This document shows positions 1 through 8,125 of a DNA stretch of 64,000 bases, piece by piece. The notes beneath the pieces were generated by a model, which ran no database searches, had not been told where the DNA came from, and saw only the letters and a program-made list of their open reading frames with translations. Location of the stretch: assembly GCA_032139905.1 (NCBI GenBank), contig JAQJDB010000007.1, forward strand, positions 496,001 through 560,000, written 5' to 3'. The position numbers and the translations under genes were made by a program. Position 1 is the first letter of the stretch. Every line of letters begins with the position of its first letter. The DNA comes from Nitrospira sp. MA-1 (GTDB lineage Bacteria; Nitrospirota; Nitrospiria; Nitrospirales; UBA8639).

Positions 1-1
1 T

Positions 2-1897
2 TTTCCGATTGCCGACCTAACTCCAGTTTATGGTTGCTCCCTACAACGGCCCTCTGTGGCTTTTGACGGAAGTAACTATCTGGTTGTCTTCAAGCAAGTA
101 ACCGAAACGGGGAGAACGGACATTGTGGGGGCTAGAATTACCCCGGCCAGTGCCGTACTTGACGGGCCAAGGGGATTCACGATTCTCCAAGATGTGGTGG
201 GAGCTGCCGTTGTTGCGTTCGACGGTTCCAACTATCTTGTCGTGTCAGATAGATATAGTGATGCCACCCTTCACGACATCATTGGAGCCAGAGTGAATTC
301 TGACGGACATGTGTTAGATGAATTTCCGATATTTACCGCCCCGGGTGGTCAAGTCTTACCTTCAATTGCATTTGATGGCAACAACTACCTCGTCATTTGG
401 TCGGATACAAGAAGTGGATCACCCATAGGAACGGATGCCAATATTTATGGCACCCGGGTGTCTCCGCTGGGCCTGGTGTTGGATCCAGGGGGAATCCCGA
501 TCTCTACTGCTCCGGGTAGTCAAGGATTTAATGATGTCATTTTTGACGGAGAGAATTATTTTGCCGTCTGGGATGACACACGCAATGGTCTAGGCGGTTT
601 TGATCTCAAAATAGACATTTATGGTACGCGCATAACCCCTTCCGGTGTATTACTCGATGGATCACCGGACACAGGGGGGATTGCTATTAGCACTCATCCC
701 CGCCCTCAGGAGCGTCCTGTGGTCAGTTTCACTGGCACAGAATATTTTGTCACTTGGGGGATGTCATATTTTCTAGATCCCCCAGAAGGAATATTTGCAG
801 CGAGGGTCTCTACTGGGGGTGTTCTCCTTGATGGGCCGCCTGGTGTTGGAGGGATACTGATAAGTAATCCGAAAAACAACGACTCCAAATTCGTTTCGCC
901 TAATAGTTACTTCAATGGGAGCAATGTGCTTCTGAGTTGGATTAATAACAGAGAATTAGGTGGAACCTTCAAGGATCTCTTCGGTGTTTTGGTATCAGAT
1001 ACATCACATACCCCCTATGACCTGAATGGGGACAGCAATGCCGATATTCTCTGGCGTAACACCAGTGATGGCAACATTGCCATCTGGTTCATGAATGGGA
1101 TGGCCACGGCCTCTTTCAGCTTTCCCGGTGCGGTATCCTTGGCTTGGAAAATCGCGGGGGTTGGCGATGTGAATGCAGATGGCAAAGGGGATGTCATCTG
1201 GCACAATCAGACCAGTGGCGCGGTTGCCATCTGGCTGATGAACGGCGGGACCGTGACAGCGGTGGGCTTTCCCGGTACCGCCCCGACGACTTGGAGCATT
1301 CAGGCCGTTGGGGATATCAACGGCGATGGCAAGGCGGACCTGATCTGGCGCAACACCAGTGAGGGTCATACGGCCATCTGGTTTATGAATGGGACCGCCA
1401 TGGCTTCCTCCAGGTTTCCGGGCGGGGTGCCAATGGCCTGGCAGATCGCACAAGTGGGCGATGTGGATGGCGATGGCAAAGCGGAAGTCATTTGGCGCCA
1501 TAGCACCAGTGGTGCAGTGGCGATCTGGCTGATGAATGACGGGACTGTGACAGGGGTGGGCTTTCCCGGCGCCGCCCCGACGGCGTGGAGGATTCAGGCG
1601 GTCGGCGATGTGGACGGTGATAGGAGGGCGGATCTGTTGTGGCGCAACACCAGGGATGGTAACACTGCCATTTGGTTCATGAATGGGACTGCTGTGGTTG
1701 CCGCAGCCTTTCGAGACGGTGTGCCCTTAGTGTGGCAGATTGAACAGGCGGCCGATGTGAATGGGGATAGCAAGGCCGACATCATTTGGCGCAATGCCAT
1801 CCGCGGCACAGTGGCCATCTGGTTGATGGATGGGCTAACTGTGACGGCGGTAGGATTTCCCGGCAGTGTGTCGACGGGGTGGAAGATCCAACCGTAG
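2..1897 (+). CDS. Secreted/surface FG-GAP (VCBS-like) repeat protein, 5' end cut by window
   Basis: The reading frame is open from base 2, so the true start and any signal peptide lie upstream of the window; the GTG at 56 is only the first possible start inside it. The first ~310 visible residues contain about six degenerate repeats built on 'FDGxNYLVVW...IYGTRVxPxGxVLD', a beta-propeller-like pattern. From about base 1019 to the stop there are six units of ~49 residues of the type 'DVNGDGKADxIWRN...AIWxMNG'. They alternate between a WFMNG form and a WLMNG form, giving three A-B pairs. The DGD-rich loops resemble calcium-binding FG-GAP/VCBS blades of extracellular proteins. A second gene at 3729 ends in the same six-unit block. 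Adhesion or matrix binding is inferred; no enzyme domain is seen in the visible part. Confidence 0.85.
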   Translation, partial: FPIADLTPVYGCSLQRPSVAFDGSNYLVVFKQVTETGRTDIVGARITPASAVLDGPRGFTILQDVVGAAVVAFDGSNYLVVSDRYSDATLHDIIGARVNSDGHVLDEFPIFTAPGGQVLPSIAFDGNNYLVIWSDTRSGSPIGTDANIYGTRVSPLGLVLDPGGIPISTAPGSQGFNDVIFDGENYFAVWDDTRNGLGGFDLKIDIYGTRITPSGVLLDGSPDTGGIAISTHPRPQERPVVSFTGTEYFVTWGMSYFLDPPEGIFAARVSTGGVLLDGPPGVGGILISNPKNNDSKFVSPNSYFNGSNVLLSWINNRELGGTFKDLFGVLVSDTSHTPYDLNGDSNADILWRNTSDGNIAIWFMNGMATASFSFPGAVSLAWKIAGVGDVNADGKGDVIWHNQTSGAVAIWLMNGGTVTAVGFPGTAPTTWSIQAVGDINGDGKADLIWRNTSEGHTAIWFMNGTAMASSRFPGGVPMAWQIAQVGDVDGDGKAEVIWRHSTSGAVAIWLMNDGTVTGVGFPGAAPTAWRIQAVGDVDGDRRADLLWRNTRDGNTAIWFMNGTAVVAAAFRDGVPLVWQIEQAADVNGDSKADIIWRNAIRGTVAIWLMDGLTVTAVGFPGSVSTGWKIQP

Positions 1898-1907
1898 GCG
1901 GAGGCCC

Positions 1908-1957
1908 CACTCAATTTCCCGCATTGAGGTGGCGTCTTACGGGGTTGGGCTTTTTTT
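1908..1957 (+). terminator. Probable intrinsic terminator after the FG-GAP repeat gene
   Basis: Eleven bases after the stop codon, CACTCAAT can pair with ATTGAG(G)TG around a short loop. The outer CCCC/GGGG can extend the stem, and a run of seven T follows at 1951-1957. The stem is imperfect, so confidence is moderate. Confidence 0.45.
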
Positions 1958-2490
1958 GTGATGGAAAGCCTGAATAAGGTCCAGGTGATTGACCGAAAAA
2001 AGTCCTCTCTTTCCCAGGTCTATTTTCTACATCTTCAGCTTGCCCTCAGTTATCTCCAGGTTTAGCTCCAGATTCTGAATCGATGTAAGGTAAGGATGAT
2101 AGGTGGTATGCAAAAAGTGTAAATATTTTGTGTTAATGATGCGGCTGGCACTCCGTCACCATAGATATATGGTTCCCCGCCTTTTGATTTTGTAGATTTT
2201 CGGAACTGGCTGCCCAGGTTCGATCTTTGGTTTTCCAGCCAAAAACTTTCCCCTTTTCTCCTAAATTAACCAACAATCTTCGTCAGACCTGAAATCTACA
2301 ACGGAATTCTTAGATTTCCTTTTGGCCTCAAAAACGGGTTGCCGGTCCGTATTGTTGAATTGGTTGTATAATCCTGAGAAGATTAAAGCGCAAAGGGATG
2401 ATTAACTCAGAATGGAGTTGGAGGGTGTGGCGTTGGATCTAACGGACCCAATATCACATTTCAAAGAATTACCATTTAGGAGGGGACGCT
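1958..2490. other. Gene-free interval
   Basis: No credible coding frame on either strand. A perfect TATAAT lies at 2367-2372, about 120 bases before the next gene, but no good -35 at 16-18 bp spacing was found, so it is only a possible -10 element. The stretch is AT-rich towards its middle. Confidence 0.4.
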
Positions 2491-2766
2491 ATGAATCTTC
2501 ATCAACGGGGCGCCGAGCTGATTAATGGATTAAAGGATCATATTCTAGAGGTTCTTCGTGGGCATCCGGATGCAGAGTCCGAGGGAATGGGCGTTATTCA
2601 GGAAGAAATTGCCCGGCGGGCAGGGTTGCATAATATGGGCACCGGGGAATTGGATCACACCTGTGGGGAAATGTTGCGGTTGCTTCAGAAGGAAGGCCTA
2701 ATCCAACTGGTGGTAGAGGGTGAGCCGGATGAAAAGAGGAAGCGGTGGCGTTTGTGCTCACGATAA
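2491..2766 (+). CDS. Small winged-helix-like protein, 91 aa
   Basis: A strong ribosome binding site (AGGAGGGG, ending 6 bases before the ATG) supports the start. The protein is short and soluble with no signal peptide. The layout of a helix at 5-25, a helix-rich middle ('GVIQEEIARRAG') and a later 'LLQKEGLIQLVVE...KRWRL' reads like a winged helix domain with a beta-hairpin wing, as in small DNA-binding or domain-only regulators. This is a fold impression only; no family was recognised. It stands alone between surface-protein genes and may be a local regulator or unrelated. Confidence 0.7.
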   Translation: MNLHQRGAELINGLKDHILEVLRGHPDAESEGMGVIQEEIARRAGLHNMGTGELDHTCGEMLRLLQKEGLIQLVVEGEPDEKRKRWRLCSR

Positions 2767-2838
2767 GTTATGACTCGTTTCTCCAATTTTGCACTTCAAT
2801 TTTGAATTCATTTCTCTCCGACTGAAAATCGTTGCTCA

Positions 2839-3048
2839 TCAAGGGCGCCAACAAGGGGTATCCCCGCGATAGCCGAGCTGCTCGTCGGCCACGGTCTTGC
2901 TTCCGCTTTTCTCCCGTCCTAAGTATTCCGGGACCTCCTGTTCCGGAATATCTTGAAGCCAGCCTTGAATCTTCCGACGGGCATAAGTCTTCAGACAGCC
3001 GTAAGGCAGGTACTTGCCTCTCCCGCTCCGTGGTGCTTTCCTTTTCAT
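2839..3048 (-). pseudogene. Truncated transposase N-terminus, IS256/mutator-like
   Basis: On the minus strand an ATG at 3048, preceded by an AAGGAT motif, opens a frame reading 'KIQGWLQDIPEQEVPEYLG' followed by 'REKSG..TVADEQLGYR'. This matches the pattern at the N-terminus of IS256/mutator transposases (an amphipathic helix, then '(E)FLGR.K......GYRNG'). The frame loses the expected pattern right after GYR, and nothing resembling the catalytic DDE part is found downstream. About 70 residues of a family that is normally ~400 long remain. The family call rests on motif memory and is moderate. Confidence 0.4.
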
Positions 3049-3334
3049 TGGCCTATCCTTACTCCGTCGGTCCGGGCAAACAGGGTGTGGGGGAACCTTC
3101 ACCCGAAAGGCTATGCCTCCCTTCACCATTATTGACAGACTTTTAATTGTAGCTCGTTGGCCGGAAAATATGACATACTTTTTTAAGGAAACACCATGGA
3201 TTTCCTTTTTTAGTTGTCATAGCCGAAACGGAATATTAGATTAAATAGAAATGCCAGAATGATTTTCTTTGATAGGGTTCTCTCTGAATTTTTCCCCAAA
3301 GAAAAAAGGGAAGTTGTTGAATGGAGGAAATGAA

Positions 3335-3700
3335 ATGAAAATTGTGGCGCCACTATTTGTCATGTTTTGGATTATGCTGAGTAGTGACCCTCTCCTGCAA
3401 GCAGAGGTCATTATTGTAGCAGATGGTGGAGAGGAGGAAGAATTGACTCTTAAGCATCGTAAGGGAGCTAAAGCACCCATGCGGATTGAAGAGCCCGATG
3501 GAACGCTACAACCCCTTCCATTGGGCTCGATTCCCGAGAGTCGTATGAGTAAGGAGGGTTTGCGGTATGTTCCAGATGCAGGCGGTGGAACAATGGTCAA
3601 TGTTGAAGGCCGGTTTCAGTCAATTTTAAAGGTGCCAGATGGCGCTGACCATGCGATTCATCACCATGAATCTGTGGATTTACAGTCCTTGAAACCCTGA
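3335..3700 (+). CDS. Small secreted protein of unknown function, 121 aa
   Basis: The start at 3335 is chosen over an upstream in-frame ATG because GGAGG lies 7 bases before it and translation then begins directly with a signal peptide (MK-IVAPLFVMFWIMLSS..LLQA). The mature part is ~100 residues, begins 'EVIIVADGGEEEELTLKHRK', and has no cysteines. It ends 28 bases before the metalloprotease/FG-GAP gene on the same strand, suggesting a two-gene transcription unit. No family was recognised. It could be a periplasmic or extracellular partner of the downstream protease, by neighbourhood only. Confidence 0.7.
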   Translation: MKIVAPLFVMFWIMLSSDPLLQAEVIIVADGGEEEELTLKHRKGAKAPMRIEEPDGTLQPLPLGSIPESRMSKEGLRYVPDAGGGTMVNVEGRFQSILKVPDGADHAIHHHESVDLQSLKP

Positions 3701-3728
3701 AAACTTTCCAAGGCTACCATTTGGGTTC

Positions 3729-5609
3729 ATGAATGATCCTAATGCCAATATGCTGAGAGGTCCCTCTCAGCTGCCGATATCCTTCAGCCTGTGTGTGGCT
3801 GGGTTTCTGGTTGTCTTACTCTTTGGCGGCCTTGGCCTCTTGGCCGAGACCGACGCAGCCACCATTGTTATTGTGAATAAAGATAGCCCTGGTGAGGGAT
3901 TTAACGATCCTGCCCCTTTTACCCCAGTGGGTGGGAATACCGCGACAACGCTTGGGCAGGCGAGGTTGAAAGCCTTTGAGTATGCGGCAAATATTTTAGC
4001 GCAGGGATTGGTGAGTACGGTGGGCATTCGAGTCGATGCTCGAATTGATTCCTTAGGAGCAGGAATCCTGGGATCGGCTGGCCCTAATACCGTCCATCGG
4101 AATTTCCCCAATGCTCCGGTGGCGAATACCTGGTATGTTCAATCCTTGGCAAATAAATTTGCAGAACAGGACCTGGATCTGACTACCAGTGATATAAGTG
4201 CCACCTTCAGTGCAAATTTCACGAATTGGTATTTTGGGCTGGATGCCAACCCCCCAGCGGGACAATTTGATTTTGTCACCGTGGTACTTCATGAAATTAT
4301 CCATGGCCTTGGGTTTTTGTCATTGGTCGACGCCCTGACTGGAGAGACATTCCTTGGAGGCAATGATGCTTTTATGCGCTGGTTAGAGCATCATGGAGCC
4401 AGCCCGGCCGATTATCTTTCAATGACCGACCTGCAACGGCAATCTGCGAATGTTTCTTGGCAGAATCTTCATTTTGTTGGTGCCAGTCTTCAAGGGGCAT
4501 CTGGGACATTGACGGCCGGACGAACAAACACACATGTGCAAATGTATGCCCCGAACCCGGTTGAATTGGGTTCGTCGGTGTCTCATTTCACGAACACGAT
4601 TAAGCCAGATCAGCTTATGGAGCCTGGAATAGCTTCCGGAAGGGCGATTCATGATCTCGGGTTGGCTCAACCTCTGTTGCAGGATTTAGGATGGGTATTT
4701 GAAGCTGACGTGAGTTTTCCAATTCGAAATGATGTCAATGGGGACGAAAAGGCAGACCTCGTCTGGCGCAATACCAGCACGTGGGCTGTTGCGATTTGGT
4801 TGATGAACGGTCCTACGATTGCTTCCTCCGGTTCATTGGGCGTGGTGTCGTCGAAGTGGCAGGTTGCCGGTACCGGAGATGTCAATGAGGATGGGAAAGC
4901 AGATGTGATCTGGCGCCACAGCGATACCGGAACGGTAGCGGTGTGGCTGATGAATGGTCTCACTGTCATGTCGGTGGGTTTTCCGGGTAGTGTCTCTCTG
5001 GATTGGCAAATAGCGAGTGTGGGTGATGTTAACGGCGATGGGAGGGCAGACGTCGTTTGGCTAAACACGAGTAGTGGAGAAGTGACGATTTGGTTAATGA
5101 GCGGCTCCACGATTGCTTCTTCCGGCCACTTGGGTGCGGTGCCGTTGGAGTGGAAAATGGCCGGAATGGGAGATATGAATGCCGATGGAAAAGCGGATCT
5201 TATATGGAGGAATACCCTTACCGGCGCAGTGGAAACGTGGCTAATGCAGGGGCTCACGGTCCTGTCAATAGGTTTCACCGGTGGGGTCTCCACGGATTGG
5301 CAGATTGCGGGGGTGGGTGATGTGAATGATGACGGGATGGGGGATTTGGTTTGGCGCAAAACGAGTAACGGGGAGGTTGCAATTTGGTTGATGAATGGAG
5401 TGACTCTCAGTTCGCCGGGGTTTTTTGGCGTGGTGCCTCAGGGGTGGGAGATTGCTAACACCAGTGATGTCAATGGGGATGGGCGCGCAGATATTATTTG
5501 GCGTAATAAGCAGACGGGTACGGTGGCGGTGTGGATAATGAATGGGCTCGCAATCACGTCGATAGGCTTTCCGGGAAGTGCCTCAACCAACTGGAAAATT
5601 CAGCATTAG
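3729..5609 (+). CDS. Secreted zinc metalloprotease with six C-terminal FG-GAP-like repeats
   Basis: An N-terminal hydrophobic segment (residues ~15-45, ending near 'ETDAAT') is a signal peptide or anchor. The protease-like part spans ~45-330 and carries 'VVLHEIIHGLGF' (about residue 190), a metzincin-type HExxH zinc site with the following Gly. The usual third histidine of HExxHxxGxxH is a serine here. A later 'SSVSHFTN...DQLMEP' stretch may supply a ligand and the Met-turn. From base 4731 to the stop there are six ~49-residue blades ('DVNGDGKADxIWRN..AIWLMNG'), alternating two forms as in the gene at the start of the window. Peptidase activity is inferred from the motif. Confidence 0.82.
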   Translation: MNDPNANMLRGPSQLPISFSLCVAGFLVVLLFGGLGLLAETDAATIVIVNKDSPGEGFNDPAPFTPVGGNTATTLGQARLKAFEYAANILAQGLVSTVGIRVDARIDSLGAGILGSAGPNTVHRNFPNAPVANTWYVQSLANKFAEQDLDLTTSDISATFSANFTNWYFGLDANPPAGQFDFVTVVLHEIIHGLGFLSLVDALTGETFLGGNDAFMRWLEHHGASPADYLSMTDLQRQSANVSWQNLHFVGASLQGASGTLTAGRTNTHVQMYAPNPVELGSSVSHFTNTIKPDQLMEPGIASGRAIHDLGLAQPLLQDLGWVFEADVSFPIRNDVNGDEKADLVWRNTSTWAVAIWLMNGPTIASSGSLGVVSSKWQVAGTGDVNEDGKADVIWRHSDTGTVAVWLMNGLTVMSVGFPGSVSLDWQIASVGDVNGDGRADVVWLNTSSGEVTIWLMSGSTIASSGHLGAVPLEWKMAGMGDMNADGKADLIWRNTLTGAVETWLMQGLTVLSIGFTGGVSTDWQIAGVGDVNDDGMGDLVWRKTSNGEVAIWLMNGVTLSSPGFFGVVPQGWEIANTSDVNGDGRADIIWRNKQTGTVAVWIMNGLAITSIGFPGSASTNWKIQH

Positions 5610-5894
5610 GTGAATTGTATAAGGAGGTTTACAACCCTGTGTCCTAGCCAAACTAAAGTGATGAAAATAAAGGGTCTTCTCCTAATGTAGGCTCGTTCAA
5701 GTGCGAGAGGCACATGACCAGGGGTTTGGGTAGCCGTTTTGAATGTGGAGCTAGAAAAGTTTACTCAAGTGGACCCTGCCTCTGGCAGGTTGCTCTTGCA
5801 CGTTGATCTGTTTTTATACGGTCAAATTGTGTTGAGCCATTTTTCATTGAGATTATTTTAACTGGGAATGCATGCTTTGTATGGGAGCGTGAAT

Positions 5895-6149
5895 ATGCTG
5901 ATGGTCAATGTGAAATGGTGGTGGGCAGCTATGCTTGGAGGCAGCATTTTGCTTGCAGTACCTGGGCATTCCGAAATTAGTGCGATTATGGGCGATGTGA
6001 TTGGGCACTTTTTTTCTGCGCTGATCTTAGCGATTGTGCCGATTCTGGGATATCGTCTTTTTTATCATCGAATCGGTGAGAATGAAATCACATATATCTT
6101 TGGTGCTGCCTGGGTCTATCTTGTTATATCGCAATTGTTTGGATGGTGA
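5895..6149 (+). CDS. Small inner-membrane protein, 84 aa
   Basis: The start at 5895 is preferred over the ATG at 5868 because GGGAG lies 8 bases upstream of it. The protein has a hydrophobic segment near residues 8-22, another at ~36-55 ('HFFSALILAIVPILGYRLF') and a third at the C-terminus ('IFGAAWVYLVISQLFGW'). No family was recognised. It lies alone, 285 bases after the metalloprotease gene, and the next ~600 bases are empty. The coding call rests on codon-length openness, RBS and membrane pattern. Confidence 0.5.
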   Translation: MLMVNVKWWWAAMLGGSILLAVPGHSEISAIMGDVIGHFFSALILAIVPILGYRLFYHRIGENEITYIFGAAWVYLVISQLFGW

Positions 6150-6740
6150 GGGAAATTTCAACTTCAAACACTCGATTATAGACATTCCCTTGGATTTAAG
6201 GCTTGGTCTACCCATTTTAACTCAAAAAGTAGGGGAGAGGATCATAGAACGGTTGAAGTTCATTAATGTGGTAGATTCCCACACTCCAGAGGTGGAATGC
6301 TTGGTGGTACCCCTGGGCAGAGCGATGCGTTGGCAGGGTTCGCTCGCTCTCTGTGGGATGTCCGTACAAAAGCTTTATTTTGATCCCAGGGAATGAAGGA
6401 AAACTAATAACAGACATGTCCATGTTTGGTAATTGTAACGCACCTGGTAGTTTCTTGAGAAAAGGAATTTCTTCACTGAATCCTTATGGACCGAGCCATG
6501 TGGAGATTTTCAATGACTGGCCAAACTTCTTGGATTTCGGACTGGGCAATATTAGGTTAGAGGTTCGTTAGATTATTGCGTCTGTCAATCATAGTATTGA
6601 GTCATGAATCATACTATTCATTTCCTTATTTTTTGTGATTAAGGTTCGGCCGATTTCATAAATTCTTGAGAAATTGACAGTTCCCTCCCCTAGCATTTAA
6701 GGATCTGGCAAATGTTCCGATGAAGCATCCAATATTAAAA
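6150..6740. other. Gene-free interval before the riboswitch
   Basis: Only short overlapping frames on both strands, none with a ribosome binding site or recognisable sequence. The promoter for the c-di-GMP riboswitch transcript must lie in the 3' part of this stretch, but no convincing -35/-10 pair could be picked. Confidence 0.35.
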
Positions 6741-6842
6741 ACGGTCATAACCTGAAAATGGCAAACCATCTGAAAGGGTGGGACGCAAAGCCATGGGCCT
6801 ACTTCTTGGAGTTCAAGATAAGGTTGCCAGGTTGCCAGGCAA
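6741..6842 (+). promoter_or_regulatory. c-di-GMP-I (GEMM) riboswitch aptamer
   Basis: The stretch at 6760-6803 carries the signature of the class I cyclic-di-GMP riboswitch: GGCAAACC, then a GAAA tetraloop hairpin (CATCTGAAAGGGTG), then GGGACGCAAAGCC and GGCCTA. The second hairpin and the tetraloop-receptor half follow as GGTTGCCAGGTTGCCAGG at 6822-6839. CCTG at 6751-6754 can pair with CAGG at 6836-6839 to close P1. The aptamer ends ~75 bases before the ATG of a secreted fibronectin-III gene, which it should control. Confidence 0.92.
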
Positions 6843-6848
6843 GTCACA

Positions 6849-6909
6849 GAGTCTCCTTGATCAAAAGCGACGTGGCTTCGCTCGGCATGACTCACATGCA
6901 TAAAGGAGA
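6849..6909 (+). promoter_or_regulatory. Expression platform: anti-Shine-Dalgarno arm and RBS of the riboswitch-controlled gene
   Basis: TCTCCTT at 6852-6858, directly after the aptamer, is a perfect complement of AAGGAGA at 6903-6909, the ribosome binding site of the ATG at 6916. Between them AGCGA and TCGCT can form a small hairpin that brings the two arms together. A competing GAGTC (6849-6853)/GACTC (6889-6893) pairing would free the site. This predicts translational control; which state c-di-GMP favours cannot be read from sequence alone. Confidence 0.6.
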
Positions 6910-6915
6910 TCTCGT

Positions 6916-7317
6916 ATGGCAGACGATCAAGGTTTCTCTCGAGTAGGTGTTCCCCGTCCCCATTCTTCCCGATTCGCGGTTAGTTTATTATGGGCCATTG
7001 TCATTTTTCTCTGCTTCTCCCACTCCAATGCATTGGCGGGAGAAGTCACCCTAGCCTGGAATCCTCCTTCCGCTGAATATGGAGGATTTATCATAGCCTA
7101 CGGGACTTCAAGCGGCAGTTATACTCAGAATCAAGATGTCGGATCCCAAGCCATCTATACCTTAACAAGCCTGATTCCCGGTCAAACGTATTATATTGCG
7201 GTCAAGGCATACGACCGGAATCGGAAAATCGAAAGTCCCTATTCGAACCAGGTCAGTGTTACTGTGCCTATTGTTGCGGCACGCCCTGCTCCTCCTCGGA
7301 ATGTCCAAGTTTATTGA
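6916..7317 (+). CDS. Secreted fibronectin type III domain protein under c-di-GMP riboswitch control
   Basis: A 133-residue protein with a strong AAGGAG site 8 bases before the ATG. After a short basic start, residues ~19-42 form a hydrophobic export signal ending near 'SNALAGEVTLAW'. Residues ~42-120 are one fibronectin type III domain, with the landmarks 'VTLAWNPP', 'GFIIAYGTSSG', 'YTLTSLIPGQTYYIAVKAYDRN' and 'SPYSNQVSVTV'. No catalytic domain or repeat follows. FN3 domains mediate protein or polysaccharide contact on extracellular proteins. With c-di-GMP control upstream and a polysaccharide locus downstream, a role in biofilm matrix or surface attachment is the natural inference. Confidence 0.85.
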   Translation: MADDQGFSRVGVPRPHSSRFAVSLLWAIVIFLCFSHSNALAGEVTLAWNPPSAEYGGFIIAYGTSSGSYTQNQDVGSQAIYTLTSLIPGQTYYIAVKAYDRNRKIESPYSNQVSVTVPIVAARPAPPRNVQVY

Positions 7318-8125
7318 AACTCAACATCGTCATCTGCGGCAAATATTTATTGGGAGTTTGTATTGGTAGCCAGGGTGCATCCCCGGATATGTGGTTAGCT
7401 GAATTCTCCTGGGTCTTGTACGGTGAGATCCGTCATAATGAAGACGCCTACTTCCGGGACAATTTGCAGAACGAGGATGTTCTGCAAAGGGCGCATTTAA
7501 AAATAATTTTTCTCAGGCGATATGGCGTTAATTATAAGGATGGATTGTCTAAAGGAGTCGAGCACATAATATCTCATAAGTATTCTTCGATTTTTTTAAA
7601 TCTCACTTCGTCGAATTTTTGCTAACCCTCCCCAAGTAACTTTACGGGAAATTCGGCATCCCTGCCGGATTGCACCAATCCAATATTCATGGAATAGTTT
7701 GTTCTGCTTCGCAAGCGTCGTTTATCTTCTCCTATTGGGCTTCGACAGACATGGTTTCCCCGAATTTAACTGTACGCCGTAGGGTATTCTTGGTTCCCCC
7801 TACCCTAGATCGACTTTATCCTGTAATTTTGGTAATCATCCCTTCGCAAGAAAAATTCTCCTAGAAGGAAAATATTCTCATACCAAAATCGATGACTGTT
7901 TCTTCTATCGGTTCCTATGGTAAGGTCCGTTCCTTATCGGAGCACTCATTTTGTAATTGACTTAGCAAGGGGATGAGGGCACCATATTTAAATGTGATTA
8001 AGATCCACTATTTTTGCTCTTCTGAATCCACCCGGATATTTGAATCGATTAGTGAGTATGGTTATTTGATGATTAATTGCGTATGGCCAAAAACTAGAGC
8101 GCTACGCCTTTTCCCATTTTGCACG
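7318..8125. other. Mostly non-coding interval
   Basis: A 103-codon frame at 7314-7625 would need a TTG start with no ribosome binding site and shows no recognisable sequence. Nothing else supports a gene. The in-frame extension of the downstream beta-barrel gene up to an ATG at 7973 falls here and is judged untranslated because the signal peptide begins at 8126. Confidence 0.35.

Noticed and set aside
1004-1501. 165-codon minus-strand frame under the FG-GAP repeats
   Set aside because: It is the antisense of a repeated coding block; the repeat structure alone keeps the opposite frame open. No ribosome binding site and no sensible protein.
4667-5359. 230-codon minus-strand frame under the second repeat block
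   Set aside because: Same reason: antisense shadow of the blade repeats, with the plus-strand protein clearly real.
7314-7625. 103-codon plus-strand frame after the FN3 gene
   Set aside because: TTG start overlapping the FN3 stop, no ribosome binding site, no recognisable pattern.
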